Assembly (NCBI GenBank): GCA_002633005.1 | Contig: NMRA01000538.1 | Span: 166,989 to 230,988 of the forward strand | DNA: 64,000 nucleotides | Direction: 5' to 3' | Source: Phoronis australis | Taxonomy: Eukaryota > Phoronida > Phoronidae | Shown: positions 11,101-26,100 of the stretch, one piece after another | How the letters are laid out: every line of letters begins with the position of its first letter | Numbering within the stretch: position 1 is the stretch's first letter | Program-made: the position numbers and the translations under genes | Notes under the pieces: model-generated | The model's database searches: none | Told to the model about the DNA's origin: nothing | What the model saw: only the letters and a program-made list of their open reading frames with translations

Positions 11101-14100
11101 GGAATCCACATCACCTCTAATACGATCGACCTCACCTTGCCGAGAGGTGTCGCGTTTACCTGTGAAGAAGGTGAGAAACAACGCAGCAACGTAAGTGGTT
11201 CGTCTGCAGAGTGAATGCCACTATATTGCGGTGCATCGTTCCCGCTTGTCCGAACTATAAAGCTGCGAAGAAAGACTGAGGGTATACCGTTTTTTCGATT
11301 TCCTCGAGAGCCCGAAATGCTTAGAAGTGGCTCGCTGTAGTGAAGAATGAAAGGTACGCTGTTATTATAGCAAGCAAGAGGCCGTGAAACATCTCCGTGT
11401 CTGTGGCTGGCATTTCGTCAACAGTGATTTCTCTGATGAATTCCGGCTTACCAAAGAACTTAATCCATACATTCCGTTGCCTGTGCATGTTCACGGCGCT
11501 TCTCTAGTATTTCTTGATCAGTGTATTCAGGTTCCAACTGCTGTCTAAATCGATGCATTATAAAAGAAATTAGCCAATAGATTTTCTTCATCAGTATTTA
11601 AACTAAGCCACAAGCATTAATTTGTAAATTGATCAGTCACTTTATGGCTTAGGCGTTGGGTTAACAAAACCCCTGTTAGCGTAGAATTTGTTTCATGAAT
11701 GTATCTACTAATGGGCATACTTCCGGCTCAATACTGCTTTGCAGCCATTTCAAACAATACTTAGTGCATTCTCATTTCTTAAAATCTGCAGCTCTTACTG
11801 CGTATAGTTCAGAATGTGACGAACTCATCAAGATATTAACAGCCTAGTCCAATTACTTACGATCACATTTAGTAATTAATTTCTAACCCAGCAAACCAAA
11901 TCCTTGACCATCTTGCACAAAAATAATGTTTATAGTCGTGTGACTTAGTGTTTTGTTCTAAAATTGAAATTTTTATGGGGATCGCCACAACTTCTACAAA
12001 CGGGAAACTCTTTAAGTGAAATTTCCAGATTCTGTTTCTTTATTTCACTTGTTTCACAAAAGCATGTCTGGAACTTTCTGAGTTATCAATTTTGACACAG
12101 CTTTTTAATTTAAATGGCCTCATCAGAAAATCTCAGACATACTTTTGAAACTATTGGCAAAGCAAAGCAGACTTTGGAAGTAGTGATAATCCAAGTCAAC
12201 ATGATTTCATGAAAAAACAGACTGTAGGATGCAAGAAAAATGTCCAGTTTGGTTAACATCATAACATATCTCATAAATGACTGATCGTATACATAACAAA
12301 ACTTTTAGATATTGTACATCGTGCACTATTTTCCTAAACGGTATTAAGAATTGTTCTAAAATGTTCTTCTTTTGCATGATCAAATATATAGGACTTATGA
12401 TGCAATTTTCATGAACACTAACGTAATCACAGGCTGCATAATACGAAAACAAACTGACATTTCAGAAAACTGTTTAACAGCAGTTTTGAGAACTCGCATT
12501 GAATAATTATATAAAATAAAATGTGATTTATTTTTATACTATCATTTTGGTACCGGTACCGAATCTGTTTTTCTTTTTTGGTAAATTTTACTAAAACGTC
12601 ACCAGGTCATGTGACCCAATTAATGGCAGATTGGTTAAAAGTAAAAATCAAACTCTACAGACTTTCTGCTTTTGCCGAGTTAAAATAAATAATTTAGTTT
12701 GTAGATGTTGCGCTAAATGTGCAAACTCAGACCAAAAAGGTCCTACATAACCTTTTAAACTCTTTCAACCAAAACAATAATGCTGAATTACTACATTCAA
12801 CCCCTTAGAGCATATTCTATGGGCAAGACAAAAATCAGTGCAGAGTCCTGGATTCCCGTGCTATATAAAAATACAAGACCACCTTTTATAAACGAGGACT
12901 TTGTATTTGCTGGATATTTCGATCTCCGGGGAGGAACTAATTATGAAATTAAAAGATGACAAAACCAGCTCTCTGTGAACAGACCAAGACAGCATTTTCT
13001 ATTACAATTCCAATCCTTTTAGCATAGAATCAATTATCAGATTAACGTGCATTTTGAGAAAGCAGCGCGGCCTAGTGGGATAAGTGTCTGCTAGCTTCCT
13101 TTACTGAAGGTCGTGGGTTCAAGTCCCACTTGGGCACACTGCTAAACCCTTGACGACTCAGGTATATAACTTCTCAGCTTTGTTTTAACTATATATAAAC
13201 AAAGCGTAAAAATGGTTCCAGGAGATCAGTGCAATGGGCCCACATGAGCGGCATGTCCACATCTGGTGCAATGTGTACCAGGCCTCCAGCAATTCTTTTT
13301 TGCACGTCCATTTTAAAAATTATTTTCAAATCATGTCTACTCAGTTTGGAGAATTTCAAATATTTGTATAACTATTTGATCAAATCAAAGAGTCTACTGG
13401 AACTACAGTACAAATTCTCCAATTTGAGACAGTCTCTAAAATTTGGGATACCGAAATTCAAGAATTTCCTCGATTCTGAAGATTGGAAAATGGTGTATTT
13501 TGGCATTCATCGTATTTAGCAATTACGCGACAGTTTTGTAATGAACATACTATACGAATTGGCTTAGCAATTAATAAAATAGTCGAAAAAGCCACCAATT
13601 TAACATGTTTATACATCCTTATAGTGTGTTGATAGCTTGTTTTGATCATAATTCTTGAATTTTGGACAGTCAACGTTGTATATTTCAAGAATTTGGTAAA
13701 ATGTCCAACGTCAAGCAAAATTAATTATCACTGTCTCAAAACTAGAGAATTTTAGCATTCTGTGTGACAATAAACAACCAATAAAAACATGCCATACTTA
13801 CCATTCGGATCAAAAGTCTTGGGGATCTTAAACTTTGTGAAGAAGGCAGGCACCCTGCATTTCAGCCTTCCACAGGAACAATAATTCTCCACTTTACAAT
13901 CATTTCTGCTGCCCATTCTAGACTCCATGTGTACGTAGGAGTCTAACCGGTGTCTTTGAACAGCTGGAGGCTCGGCTGCGATGCACAAAACAAAAAAAAA
14001 GTTTAAATGATTGGATGGGAGGGTTCATTCAGATCTAGCTTCTCTTTTAAGTGATGCATATAATTAGCTGAGAATGCTTCTATTTACAACATAGAGAATC

Positions 14101-17100
14101 CTACAGGAGTCTCAAAATCCTACACAAGTGTCGCGATTTTGATGAAATTTCCAAGAAGTTTTGCCCATGTCATAAATTTGAGTCGAGTGTAGGATTCGTT
14201 TTCTCACATGAACTGTAAAATTGATCTTTTCTGCTGAAAAACTCAACATGTTTAAAACTTTCAACCACACAATGTAGCTTTTGTAAAAACACACTTGCGC
14301 ATTATAAAGTAATTCAATTACTTCTTTTTATAGTTTTGTTTTACGCTTAACAATTGTAAATTGCATTCAGCTTTCATAGCAAATATTCAAGTTAGAATCC
14401 AATTGTCTTTGAAGTTGTAATTTTAAAATTTTAAAAATGTTAAAAATAACAGTCAGCAAGGCTACCTTGCGTGAGCACTGAATTGACCTTGAGACAGCAG
14501 ATCTAAACTGAGTCTCGCCGCGTTTCTTGAGTTGGGGCTCGTCTCCGAACGTGGATATGGAATTCAACGCGGCCAAAGATGGGCCCATATAAGAAGTTGT
14601 TTGCATGTCCTTCTGACTGGGAGTACGTACAGTTGCGACACACGATTTGTCAATCACAAGCTTGTCATGTTCTCGGAATTCCAGCATTGTTTATTTGGCG
14701 CGCATTTGGTTGTTTTAGTGTTCTGCAGACGATAAAATGTAAGGCGTATGGATTTCTACTTTGCACTACATTGTGATTCGCCTATGTAATATACAAAATT
14801 ATGTACTCAGTGTTATTAACCAGTCATGTCGTAACACATTCCAGGTCATGTGAGAACACCTCATAAGAAACAGTAATTACCCTCACTACTGACCTAGCGA
14901 ATCCTAGCTTCTTTGATGAGCCCCCTAATGAGAATAAAATGAGGACAGAACCCTGCTTGGGCTGACCACCTGGCTGCAGAAATTCAAAAGATTTCAAAGA
15001 TTTCTCCAAAGCAATTCTTATTTCATTTAAAGGAAATGTTTACGGCATGTTGGCTACACTGTACCTGCAAGAGATTAAAAGGGAAAGCAAATTAAATGTT
15101 CTTGGCATTGCCTTCACCAAAATTGCAGATCCCTGGTTGTTCAGATATTCATCATGCAAATTTACTGTTCCCTGATGTGTATATATTGTCCATGTGCCAT
15201 CTTGGTTCAGTGCATCAAACCTATTGAGCAAACGTGAATGACCTGTACTTTTGAGCGAGCAGGACCGTCGTTTTCAACAGGGAAAAGAATTCAGAAGCAA
15301 GAGATGGACCTCTTCCAGAGGGCCTTAACTTCCCTTTCTATTATTCATGCCAAGTAGACAGTAATGAACACAGAATATTGAACCTTCAAGATAAAAAGAG
15401 ACCAATGTTGTTACTTGTGCAACCTTTTTACCTTTAAATTTTTTCACATAAGTCCGTTGTTTGCTTTAAATGTTTGATATTTTAAGGAAAATGTACATCA
15501 CAAAACTCGACCGGTAACATCTCTTAAATTATCAGTCTCAAATATCACCTTTGTGAACCCATGACATATCAAACTGAGTAGCCATAATAAGGCTATATTA
15601 TACAATGTCCCTGTGTTTTTGTAAATTTGAATACACGCAGCTTAAGGAAAGTTGTAACTTGTTATAGGTATGGGTTGTTGTCTAAAAAGCATTCAGTCAA
15701 TTTTAAGACAATTTTAGACACTTTACTCACAGCACCACCTTCAGAAAAATTAACAACTACATCAACATGTCCATTGCAAAATGGCGTCGATCGACTTATG
15801 ATATGTAATTGGTCAAGGGCAACAAATTTGATGGATAACATTTGTCGTTTTTTGATAATTAAGAACTATATTACAATTATCATATGGTATCTACTAGTGA
15901 AACGCCTGAATTTCATTTGAGTTCTCCAAGTACATGTAAAGAATCCTACACAGACTACCTCATTGGTCAGGTTTGGACAACTGACCCGCTAACCTTAAGC
16001 TCTGCAGTTATCTTCAAAGGAACTATCCAGCTTCAGTTGATGTCATCCTTCTCTGGAGATTATTAATCAGGCACGAAAATTGTTCATCATAAACATGGTT
16101 GTAAATACTGGGGGGAAGAATAATATTGTTTAAATTTTCATTTTGAAAATTTTTAAAAACATATATGAAAAGTTTGTGAAAAGTAGACATAGTTTGGTTT
16201 TTGAATTCTGAAAACAGACGAGAAATGTGGCTTTTATAAGATAAAACCAAGAAGAATCAACAGCCAATATTCTGCTTCATTGATTCTCTGTGCAGGCAAC
16301 TTGTTTGTAACATTATGTGCCAATTACCATGGGTCATAAACCAGCAGATAGAAATTGAGGAAAGCCTAATGTCATCTTACAATTATGGGCATGTGAAAAA
16401 AGTCCGATTCCATGAATTCCTTTTTCCGTTATCGTAGAAAATCAGAGTCTCTATGAATGCAAGTTGACGTAAATTGAGACAGCAAAGTGAAGAGTCCACA
16501 CAGTGCAACCACTAACATTATCCTCTGTATCTCAGTCCCTAAACATAAGAACCTGGTCATAAAAGTAAACAAACTATGGCTTAAGCTGCTCATACCACAG
16601 AATTAGCTTTGCAAATGGATTGCAACAGGATATGACTGACAATGGCATAAAAACAGAATGTAGATAAAAATGGCTTTAGGTTAATGAAAAATCTATCCCA
16701 ATCCAATTACACTGAACATCCGTTTATTTATCTCTAACATAGAGACAAAGCAAACTTTAACAGGAAATGTCAAGAAAGTTGTCAACAAGCAATCATTAAG
16801 CAATTAGAAAACTGCTTAAGCACAGAAGTGGAGATAATGCCATCTCAATGAAAAAGATTAGTCAATCATAATCAAAAAACAAAACCAGCTGACATGTACA
16901 CTCATATTACAATCTGTCAAACTTATCACTTGCAATGAAATCAGCAGTTCAGTAAAAAGACTTTCACAGTATTGTGCATTCTGTGGAACTTGTCCAGTGG
17001 CTGTAACTATTCAAGATTCATTAACCAAAATACGGTAGTATTTGGCAGAGTTACGCCCCCACTGATGACCCCCAACTGTAAGTATACATGTTCAAGCTTT

Positions 17101-20100
17101 TGCAGTTATTTTTCTGATATGAAAAGTAAACGTGGGATGAAAATGTACAAAAAATCATCTTTAATTGGGTGATAATTATCAACTTCCAAACATCCTTCCT
17201 TTCTGTTACCAAAGAAACTTTTTTCTAGTTTTTCTTCTGTGAATATGGTTTTGTTTTTGATTAAAATGATGATTGAACAATATATGCGTGTCATTTTTCT
17301 TAATTACCGTTTCTAAACCTTATACTCTAGGCACTGCAAATTGTCCTCTTTGTTACTGTCGACAGTTAACTGATGATTGACAGCTAAGCACAATATCCTG
17401 AATAACATTCACCTTTTGAGATAAATGAGTTACGTAACCACTTAATAGTCCCATTGTTGAGTTTTGTGCACTTTGTTAAGGTGTTCTCACATTAGTTAGT
17501 TTTCAGTCCAGAACATAATTAAGACCATCACGACAATCCATTGTATCAAATCATCATCTTTCTCACTAGATCGCTTCATCGTACTCGAGATGTCGCTACG
17601 CTGTATCGCAATACAGACGGACAACAAATGACACTTCTATTCTTATTTTGAGACATGCTTAACTTTAACCATAAGGTGTTATGGGCGTGATAGACTGGCC
17701 AGAAAATGCTCCCCTCATTTTTGGGTCGGTCAAAATTCCTGAGTAAACCACATGCCAGGTTTGGCAGGTAACATGCCATTTCACACTAATACACATTAGC
17801 TGATGGCATTAAGACAAGAGTTGCCTAACGGAACAACACGTCTGTTTTCACTTTTTCGCTCTTCTGGCGATTTAAACTAATAGAAGATTCGAAATTTTCA
17901 TAAAATTTTACCCTCTACATGTCACTTCATAAATATCGGTGAAGTTTTAGCTGAGGTCTCTTCAGTCAGATCAGCTGAGTTTAAAGTAATTTTTAGTGTT
18001 ACTACGTGACAAAGCGGTTTCCTTTGTTTTGAATTTTATATCCATTAAGAATTTAATTTACACTTATAATTTCAAAGTAAATAAACAGAAATTAGTATGG
18101 AATATCAGTAAACCTGAGTTACAATTCCTGAGTTAAAATTCCTGAGAAAGTAACAAATTTCACAAATTTATGAATCTGCAACGGTCTAATTTTCGCAGTG
18201 CCACAGTATTCTAAGTAATTCGTTTTCGTGGGAGTCGTGAGCACATGTGTGAGCTGTAAAGTTTTGTCGTTTTTTGCCGTTTCAAAATGAGAGCGACGGG
18301 TGACCGTGTTCAAGCACGTACATTTTTGTCGTAAAGCAAAAATCCCGATGGAATGACACTGAAAATGTTGAAAATTTACCAAAAGTTTTTGCTTCAAAAT
18401 TTCATCTAAATTACACGAGAATTACTGAAAAAAGGTTTTTTATGGTCTTGGTGAAGGAAATGTTTGTAAGTAAAATCAACTTACTCAGAAACCAGAGGTT
18501 TAAGAGTTTGAATGTTTTGAACTGTGTTCTACAGTTCTTTATCAACAAATGGTGCGGGGCGTCTTGGTTTCCGGTCATTCTGTTCTCCGGAAGTAGTATG
18601 GCATCATAGATGAGCGGAAGTTGCAAACCTTGATCACTATTCATGGAGGACTTGTTGGTTTTGATGTATATGGATTCTTTGATCTTTCCAGAGAACCAGT
18701 TTCCACTTTGGCCAAATTGTCAAAAAAGTGCTGTACTGTGTAAACTTAATGTTGGCAGTGTTACTGGTAAATTTTGCCGCTGAAAAGTGAATATTGTGTT
18801 GAAGTTCAAGGCATCTCACCATTCACTTAAAAGTAATTCCATTGCCAGACCAGGCATAATTAACATGTTTATTGCCCCCCACAGCCGCACGGGGAATGAA
18901 CTATTGAAATCGCTGATAAAAGTGTGTCAAGTTCATAGTCCCTGTAACCCCTTAGATTCTGTCACGATCATTTCGCGTTATGCTGCGTGTAAAAGAGTAT
19001 AAAAAGATATTGCATTTTGATTTCAGATTTCCTATTAAAAATTAATATTTCATTTTATAAGTCAGATTGCCCGCACAGTTTTTGTTCTTTGTAGATTAAT
19101 AGGCAATGTCATGGTTCAGAAGTTTAACTTTTAAAATACATCAACTTAAACTTCAGGTTAAACTGTTATGGTATATTGTTGTTTCACTCTTTAGAATATT
19201 TGCAAGTACAATTTGCCATTGCGTGGTTTCTAGAACTATTCTAACACACTATAAAGTCAGTTGAATGTGTCATATGAGTTAAAAGTAGTCACAAACGTTG
19301 TCAGGAAAAGACTGGGAATAGTTCAATGTTAATAAATTTCAAGGGGTTGCCAACAATGTGGCACAAAGCTCAATATCATGCATCATGTCAAAAGCCATGA
19401 GCACCAATGCTCACTGGCCATAAGGCAGCTTAAGCAGATGATGACAGAATGAATCCCACTGGATTTTCCAAGTGGCAGTCTCTACATATCCCATGTTCCA
19501 TCGGTTTTTTACTCCTGTGAACAAGACCTTTGCAGACATAGTTTTATCAACATAACACATGCATTTTTATTGGCTTAGAAAACATTAACGCCCATGCCCC
19601 TATAAGCACCCCCCACGCGTTTTCAGACTTCGCTAAAATAAGCGCCCACCCCATGAATGTGTGCACGCAAAAAATACCTTCCCTATAGTTTTGAAATTCT
19701 ACAGTAACGTCTTCAATTTATCAATATGATTCGACTGTGACTATACACATCAATCTTCCGCCACGCCTCAAAAAGAATGCACAAGTTTTGCTGATCTTGC
19801 GAGAAACATGTCCCATTATGGTCTGGTTTTTCAGAACAGCTGCAGCGTAGTTGTCAAAGGGATTGTATTGTATCTTCTCTCTCAACAGGAATACAAATTA
19901 CTTTGTACACGTGAAAGCTGTGAATCGAAAACTAATAAAAACTTGACCGATGATAAAAACATGTGACGAGGAAGCGCGCGCTACATACCTGTCATCAAAG
20001 ACATTAGTCATCAGAAACTATCCACTGATCAAAAGGGTAGCATAGCATCGACAATGAATAAATAAATATTGGCACTAATTTCTGAAAGTTTCTAATATCG

Positions 20101-23100
20101 TAAAAACGTTTGCATTATTTTCATGAGGAATTATTTAATTAATCATAATCATGATAGTCAGCACGTCCGCACCCTTCACCCCAGAACCTCCTCAAAAATA
20201 ACTTTTAGACTGTCACGCATCCAGTCACCCGGCGACTCACCGAGACAATTCTCGAACGTTTTTCACAGATGACATCAACAAGTGCTGAATAAGACACGTT
20301 CTGCTTTACTGCTTGCATTAATTTCTTAAGCTACAATGCACACCTAGATTGTTACATTGCCTTTACTCTGGCAAATGAAATCTGATGACACGCACGCCCT
20401 CGCTCACTCACACACATGCAGACGAACTTCAAAACAAACGTCACATGACAACAACGTGTGTTCGTTCAATACAGTAGAATTCGATGAACAAATTTTACAG
20501 ACTATCAGCCGAAAACACATTGGCTACTTTTTGGAAACTAAATACACCTAGTATACCAAAATATAACAACAAAGAAGCAGAAAATGGGATGAGTTTCCTC
20601 AGAAATAGGGACATTTTGAACAGCCAATTGTAATTCAATAAGTTTTAATTACTCAAACCTCCCTATAGCCTTTGTGAACTTACTTATGGATGTAACATTA
20701 CATCCTTCATCCATGCTGCTCGTCGAGTGTTGAACATAGAGAAAACTTTTCTTGCGTTCAGCAGTACACCAAGCACTGCAGGACATGTCCGACTTGCAAC
20801 ACACTACGTGCAAAGTTAAACAGTCATGTATCTTTCCTCCTTAACAATCAAACGTATTCAATAGCAGTCACCATTTACAGCAAAACGAACAGCACACTGA
20901 TAACTGCTTCAGAAAAGTTCAGTGGAATGCATAGTGATATTTTGCTGGATTTCAAATGAGTATGGCGTCCATAACACCACATGTTGTTGAATACCTTCTG
21001 TTCCTCGCTTAGGTTAGCATCCCACTGATGTCACTGAATAAAAAACAGCATGACGCAGGTTTCGAAGACTTAACGGAGGCTATCTTTCATCGTATCACGA
21101 CTAAAAGGTTGAAGCTATTTTTTGATTAAATGCAATTTAACACAACACAAATACGGCAACTACTTCAATTAAAACGAGCATTCCGCCCTGCTGGTCCCTG
21201 AACACTGATGCCGAGCTGATGAGTGATCAGATGGTAATTAAAAGACTTGACATGACGGAACTAATTACTCTGTGCAGAGCCTAATGAGCATAGCTTTTAT
21301 CAGTACCTCATTATCACTTATGACAGTGACATCAATACATCAGAGAACAAAAGAAGTACTTTCGCATTCCGTGTCCGTTGAGCAATGAAAAACTACGCTA
21401 CTGGACTCTGTCTTAATGAACAGAATAGCCTGGTTATAAAGACTAATTAATACAAAACAACTATGTGACCAGACTTCACTGATTAGATAAAGTTATTGAA
21501 GCTTGAAGCAAAATAATATCACAAGGATAGTCAGGCCTTGCAAAATTTGAATGCTACAATTCTATCACGGGTCATCTCTCAAATTAAAATAAATACTGAT
21601 GGCGAAAAAATTAGGAAATCCAGTTTGATGTGTATAATTAGCATACATTTAATACAAGTTTTGGTAGTGACATCTGTGGTCACCTTCTCACAAGGATTTT
21701 CATCGGTGGCTGTCAAGCTGTGATTATTTTTTGCTTCTTTATCACTGAGTTAACAACAAGGTCTTAGAAGGTCGGCTATCAGCCACACTCTGGGTTCTGC
21801 TGCTTTGAAAGCCTCCAACTTCTGAGTTAAGGTTCCAGTGAGGTTCAAATCATGGTGGAACAGTTTTTTGAATTCACAACGCCAATGATGTACATACCAA
21901 AACCTGGTACAATGAGTGACGCTAAGAAAACATTCGCGTCGCAACTGGTGAGTTGGGTAAAAACTGGTGTTGCCAATTCAAATCTGAGCTCGCAAAAAAA
22001 TGTTCTTAATTCTACAAATGTCCGCAGCGCTTCATATTTGAACTAGAATAGACATGATTTTGTTGTAATTCCTTTTCCTTGGAAGAAATTGTTGTATTAC
22101 AGTAAATTATTTTCTTTTAATCGTTTTCCGTATGTCACCCAAATAAATCAAAAACCCCATCTAAATGTTCGAAAACACAATTGAAAACACCAACAGTTCA
22201 TGGATATCCATGCAGACAGTCGTGATGACTTTACTCGTAGCGGAGATGATGCACTTGTTTACTCACAAACATACTCAAATTTGGCACGGCATCGCGAAAT
22301 GTCTGAAGTGATAATGGGCAAGTAATAACAAATGAGATTTGGCCCCGATACTGATCGGACAGAATACTTATAATGTTTCGTCTGTATTTGATCACACACC
22401 ATCTTAGAGATATTATTTCACCAAGAAAACTTATACATTGTATGTCGGCACCAAAATGTGTGGGAAAAGTTCAAAAGTATCACCCATTTTCTCAGAAAAC
22501 ATACACAAAGCAAGCAGTGGAAAATCTTAGGAGTTAGAGGACACATTTGGTGAATAAACTAAAGTTTGAAGTCGCATTTGCACTGCAGCGTTCCAGGTAA
22601 TATCGCCGCCAGCAAACTGAGGTCGCATGGGTGCTCATGCTCACCAAATCGGATGCTGTGCAATAATATAAACATCAAGGACAGTGGAGAAATAACAGTT
22701 GCCAAGAAATCATTAATCATTCCACTGTAATGCACACAACTAAGATATACCAGTAAACTAATAACTATACCCCGTCCAGTAACCAGCAACTAACTTTGAA
22801 AGGTAAAGCCATTGAAAAATGAAAAAAATGTCAATTTTGGCAATTATTTCTGTCCAAACTTGGTGAGAGTTCACTGTATAAGAAGTTCAAAGTTTGGTCA
22901 ATTAACTTGCTCATAACCTACTTATAACCTTAAGACAAGACAGCTAAAAGTTGAAAAACTAAAAGAATTACCACAATTACTTAAAAGCCTAGAAAAAAAC
23001 ATTAATTTTTAGCTAATTTCACAGTGAATAAAAAGACAACATACAACACACTACTTTTGGAATTTTTTATTTGTTAATTCATCAATAGATGTCACTACTG

Positions 23101-26100
23101 TTTCATTAATGTTCAATATCTGCTGCCACCTACTTGTGGCTAACATATTTCTACAGTGCACCTTGCCTGCATGCTTAAAAAGCAACTCTTAAAAAAATGA
23201 AAATAGTTTACAGTATAATTTCTGAATTACACTCATTAAAAACATTAAATTTTTCATGAAAATCTGATGATGATGAAGAAACATTTAAAGCTGCATTCCC
23301 TGTTACACACGTTGACATCTTCAACGTAGCGCTTCGAACTAAAAAACATTACCACGGTCATACGATCTTGAGTTATTGCTGAATTAGCCAGCAATTCAAG
23401 TCACAGGCAATGCGTTCATGTGCCATGTTTGAATCCACAATTTTAGGGTTGGCCAAACCAATAAACTCAGTCACTGATAATTTTGATGTTCTAGTTGGTA
23501 ATGGAAATAAAAATCCTATCAATGTAAGTAGTACTACAAAACCGATTTGATGAGAGTAAAAGCCCTGATTCAATTTTTGTTTTTAGTTCACTAAAAAGGG
23601 CAAAATGCAACTTTGAAAACAAAACAAACATCACAAAACACAAGTTGTTGATGTTGATTTCAAATGGCGAGTAAAAACAGGGAAACGAACTGAAACCAAC
23701 CCTCACTCCTGGTTTTCTATCCTAAACGATGAAATAAACATTCAATACTTTTGGAATTTATCGTAATCTATTTTGCCCGGGATACGCCACGAGTTATGTT
23801 GCAGAGTAAAACAAGAGGAGGATTGGGAATATTGCCATTTATTATGACGTAAATAGATAAAAATAAATAAGACTCTGCAAGATGGGCATGGACAAAACGC
23901 CCACCGGCGTGTACAATGAATAGCCCTGAAAGAGGGAACAAAACAAAAGAACTGCCTGAAGGGCTTAAACGAAAGTACAGAACATGAACACAAAACTTGA
24001 AAAAACTAACAGGAAATGTATATGAGCAAAGAGAAAGTGGAACCGACACCCGGGATGGGGGGTGGGAAAAAATGAAGAGAACGAACGTAGGTCTTGTAGA
24101 CGACGAGGTAGGTGGCTGAATGAGAAACCACACTGAACTGAACAAAGGAAATATGAGCGACCAATCAGGAGTCGCGTAGAGAAACGTATGAATACAAAAG
24201 TAGGCGCTTTAGGCTATAAATAGAGATGAGTAATGCAAAATAAACCCTAAGGACTGGTATCAAAATAAAGAGACAAGTGTCAAAATAATGACGATAAATG
24301 CATTTAACAAGTTAAATTTAATTTATCGTAATCTATTTTGCCCGGGGTACACCACGAGCTATGTTGCAGAGTAAAACAAGAGGAGGATTGGGAATATTGT
24401 CATTTATTATGATGTAAATAGATAAAACTAAGACTCTGCAAGATGGGCATGGACAAAACGCCATAATGGCAGCAGGGGAATGCTGACATCGCCCATCCGA
24501 GGAAGCGGAACCCGGGCAATAACAAGGTTAGACTATGATAAAATATAGGTACTAACAACGGTATAACAGAAAACTAGAATACTTAAGTCTAGAATATAAA
24601 AAACAAGAACATAAGGAAATGGAAGTAAAGTTAACTAGAACTAATGACTAGAAATTGAAGCCTGCAACTACAGGCCTTGGGCCACAGGCTGCAACAACAG
24701 ACCTGACCTACGGGGCTGAAACCACAGACCCAGAGGAGTGGGAGGGGCTGAAAAGCAAAGTGAGAGAAGTGGGGAGCTGCAACAACAGGCTCACCAGGAG
24801 TTCAAGAAGCCTGGGGAAGAGGAAAAGCAGACATGCAACTTGTCTTGGTAGCAGCCCATCTTGTCGGGCTTTCAAACAATGATTTTCTGGTCTGGGCCAT
24901 TCAGAACACATGGGCGGTAATAAAAATACCTTCTCAGCCAATGCCATAAATCCTTGTTTGTTAAACTGTGTTTACTTGGACAGACCAACTGGGACAGTGT
25001 GACTTATGATACAGATGATTTACAACAATTTGCAAAATCTAAGCCACTATGCAGACTACATACCCTTTCCAAGCCCAATATGAAGGTTTATTCAATATTT
25101 TTAAAAATGATACATCTTTAACAATATCAGCTGGTTCTGCTGTGCTAAAATAACTTCAGGTTACTTAAAAGTTGCAACATGTAACCAGTTTAAAATCAAC
25201 ATTTCGGCATAACATGTTAAGCTAATTTTACAATTGTGCATTTTTATGAATAATGCAATAAAGTAAAAGAGAACACGACAACACCGAATGCTGTTTTGTT
25301 TTGTTATTTTACGTGACAAATTATACTGTTTTGTTCGGACACAAAAATGTTATGGTAGGAATAACAGAATGTGTCAGACAAATGGAGTCTCAAAGAGTAG
25401 ACCACCATAGACACCACAGGCTTTTGGTTAGGTTTCTGAGAATAATTAGACACCTCAGGTAATAATTTTTGATAAATGATAATTCACTCGTTAAATATAT
25501 GTGAGAATATGGACTCGTCCCTCTTATACCCCCATCTTTCGCACTTGTCCAATAACCTCTTGTGTAGATTCGCATGTGGTCCTCCTGCACTCGAGGCACT
25601 AGGACATTCCATTTCCAGTCTCACTATTGGTTCGTTTGTATTACTGCCACGAGTTTGGTCAGCTCCTGGCTCCCATAGGCTGATGATTGTCACGTGTCAT
25701 AGGGCTCCTTTGTTCTCAGTAAAGTTATATTTCCTGCCATCAGTACTTCGCTTTGGCAGCACTTAGGTTCGAGTCTAATCTCTCTTCATTTTTTTGCATT
25801 TCCTGATCTCAGTTCCTACGTTCCCGGTAAGCATGCTTTTATTCCTCCCTCTGCTCTGTCATGCCAGTTCACGGCCTTTCTCTGGGATCACCCTACGTCT
25901 GCTGGCTGGGCCATTTTGCCCTCAGCCATGCTCGGTCTCTTGACCTATTTAACCTCAGGTTCGATCCCCGTCTTGTCAAGCCACTTCTTGGGCCTCTCGG
26001 GTGCCACCCTAGCCCTCGGGCCCCGATCCATTTTCTATCTCCTCACCTGTGTCTATTATAGTGACACTTGAGTGCTGGCGCTTTTTAATGCCCATCTTTC

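Noticed and set aside
24655-24947. Open frames on both strands in a Gly/Thr- or Leu-rich stretch
   Set aside because: The sequence repeats CTGCAACNACAGRCC-like words, which keeps frames open by composition; no domain seen.
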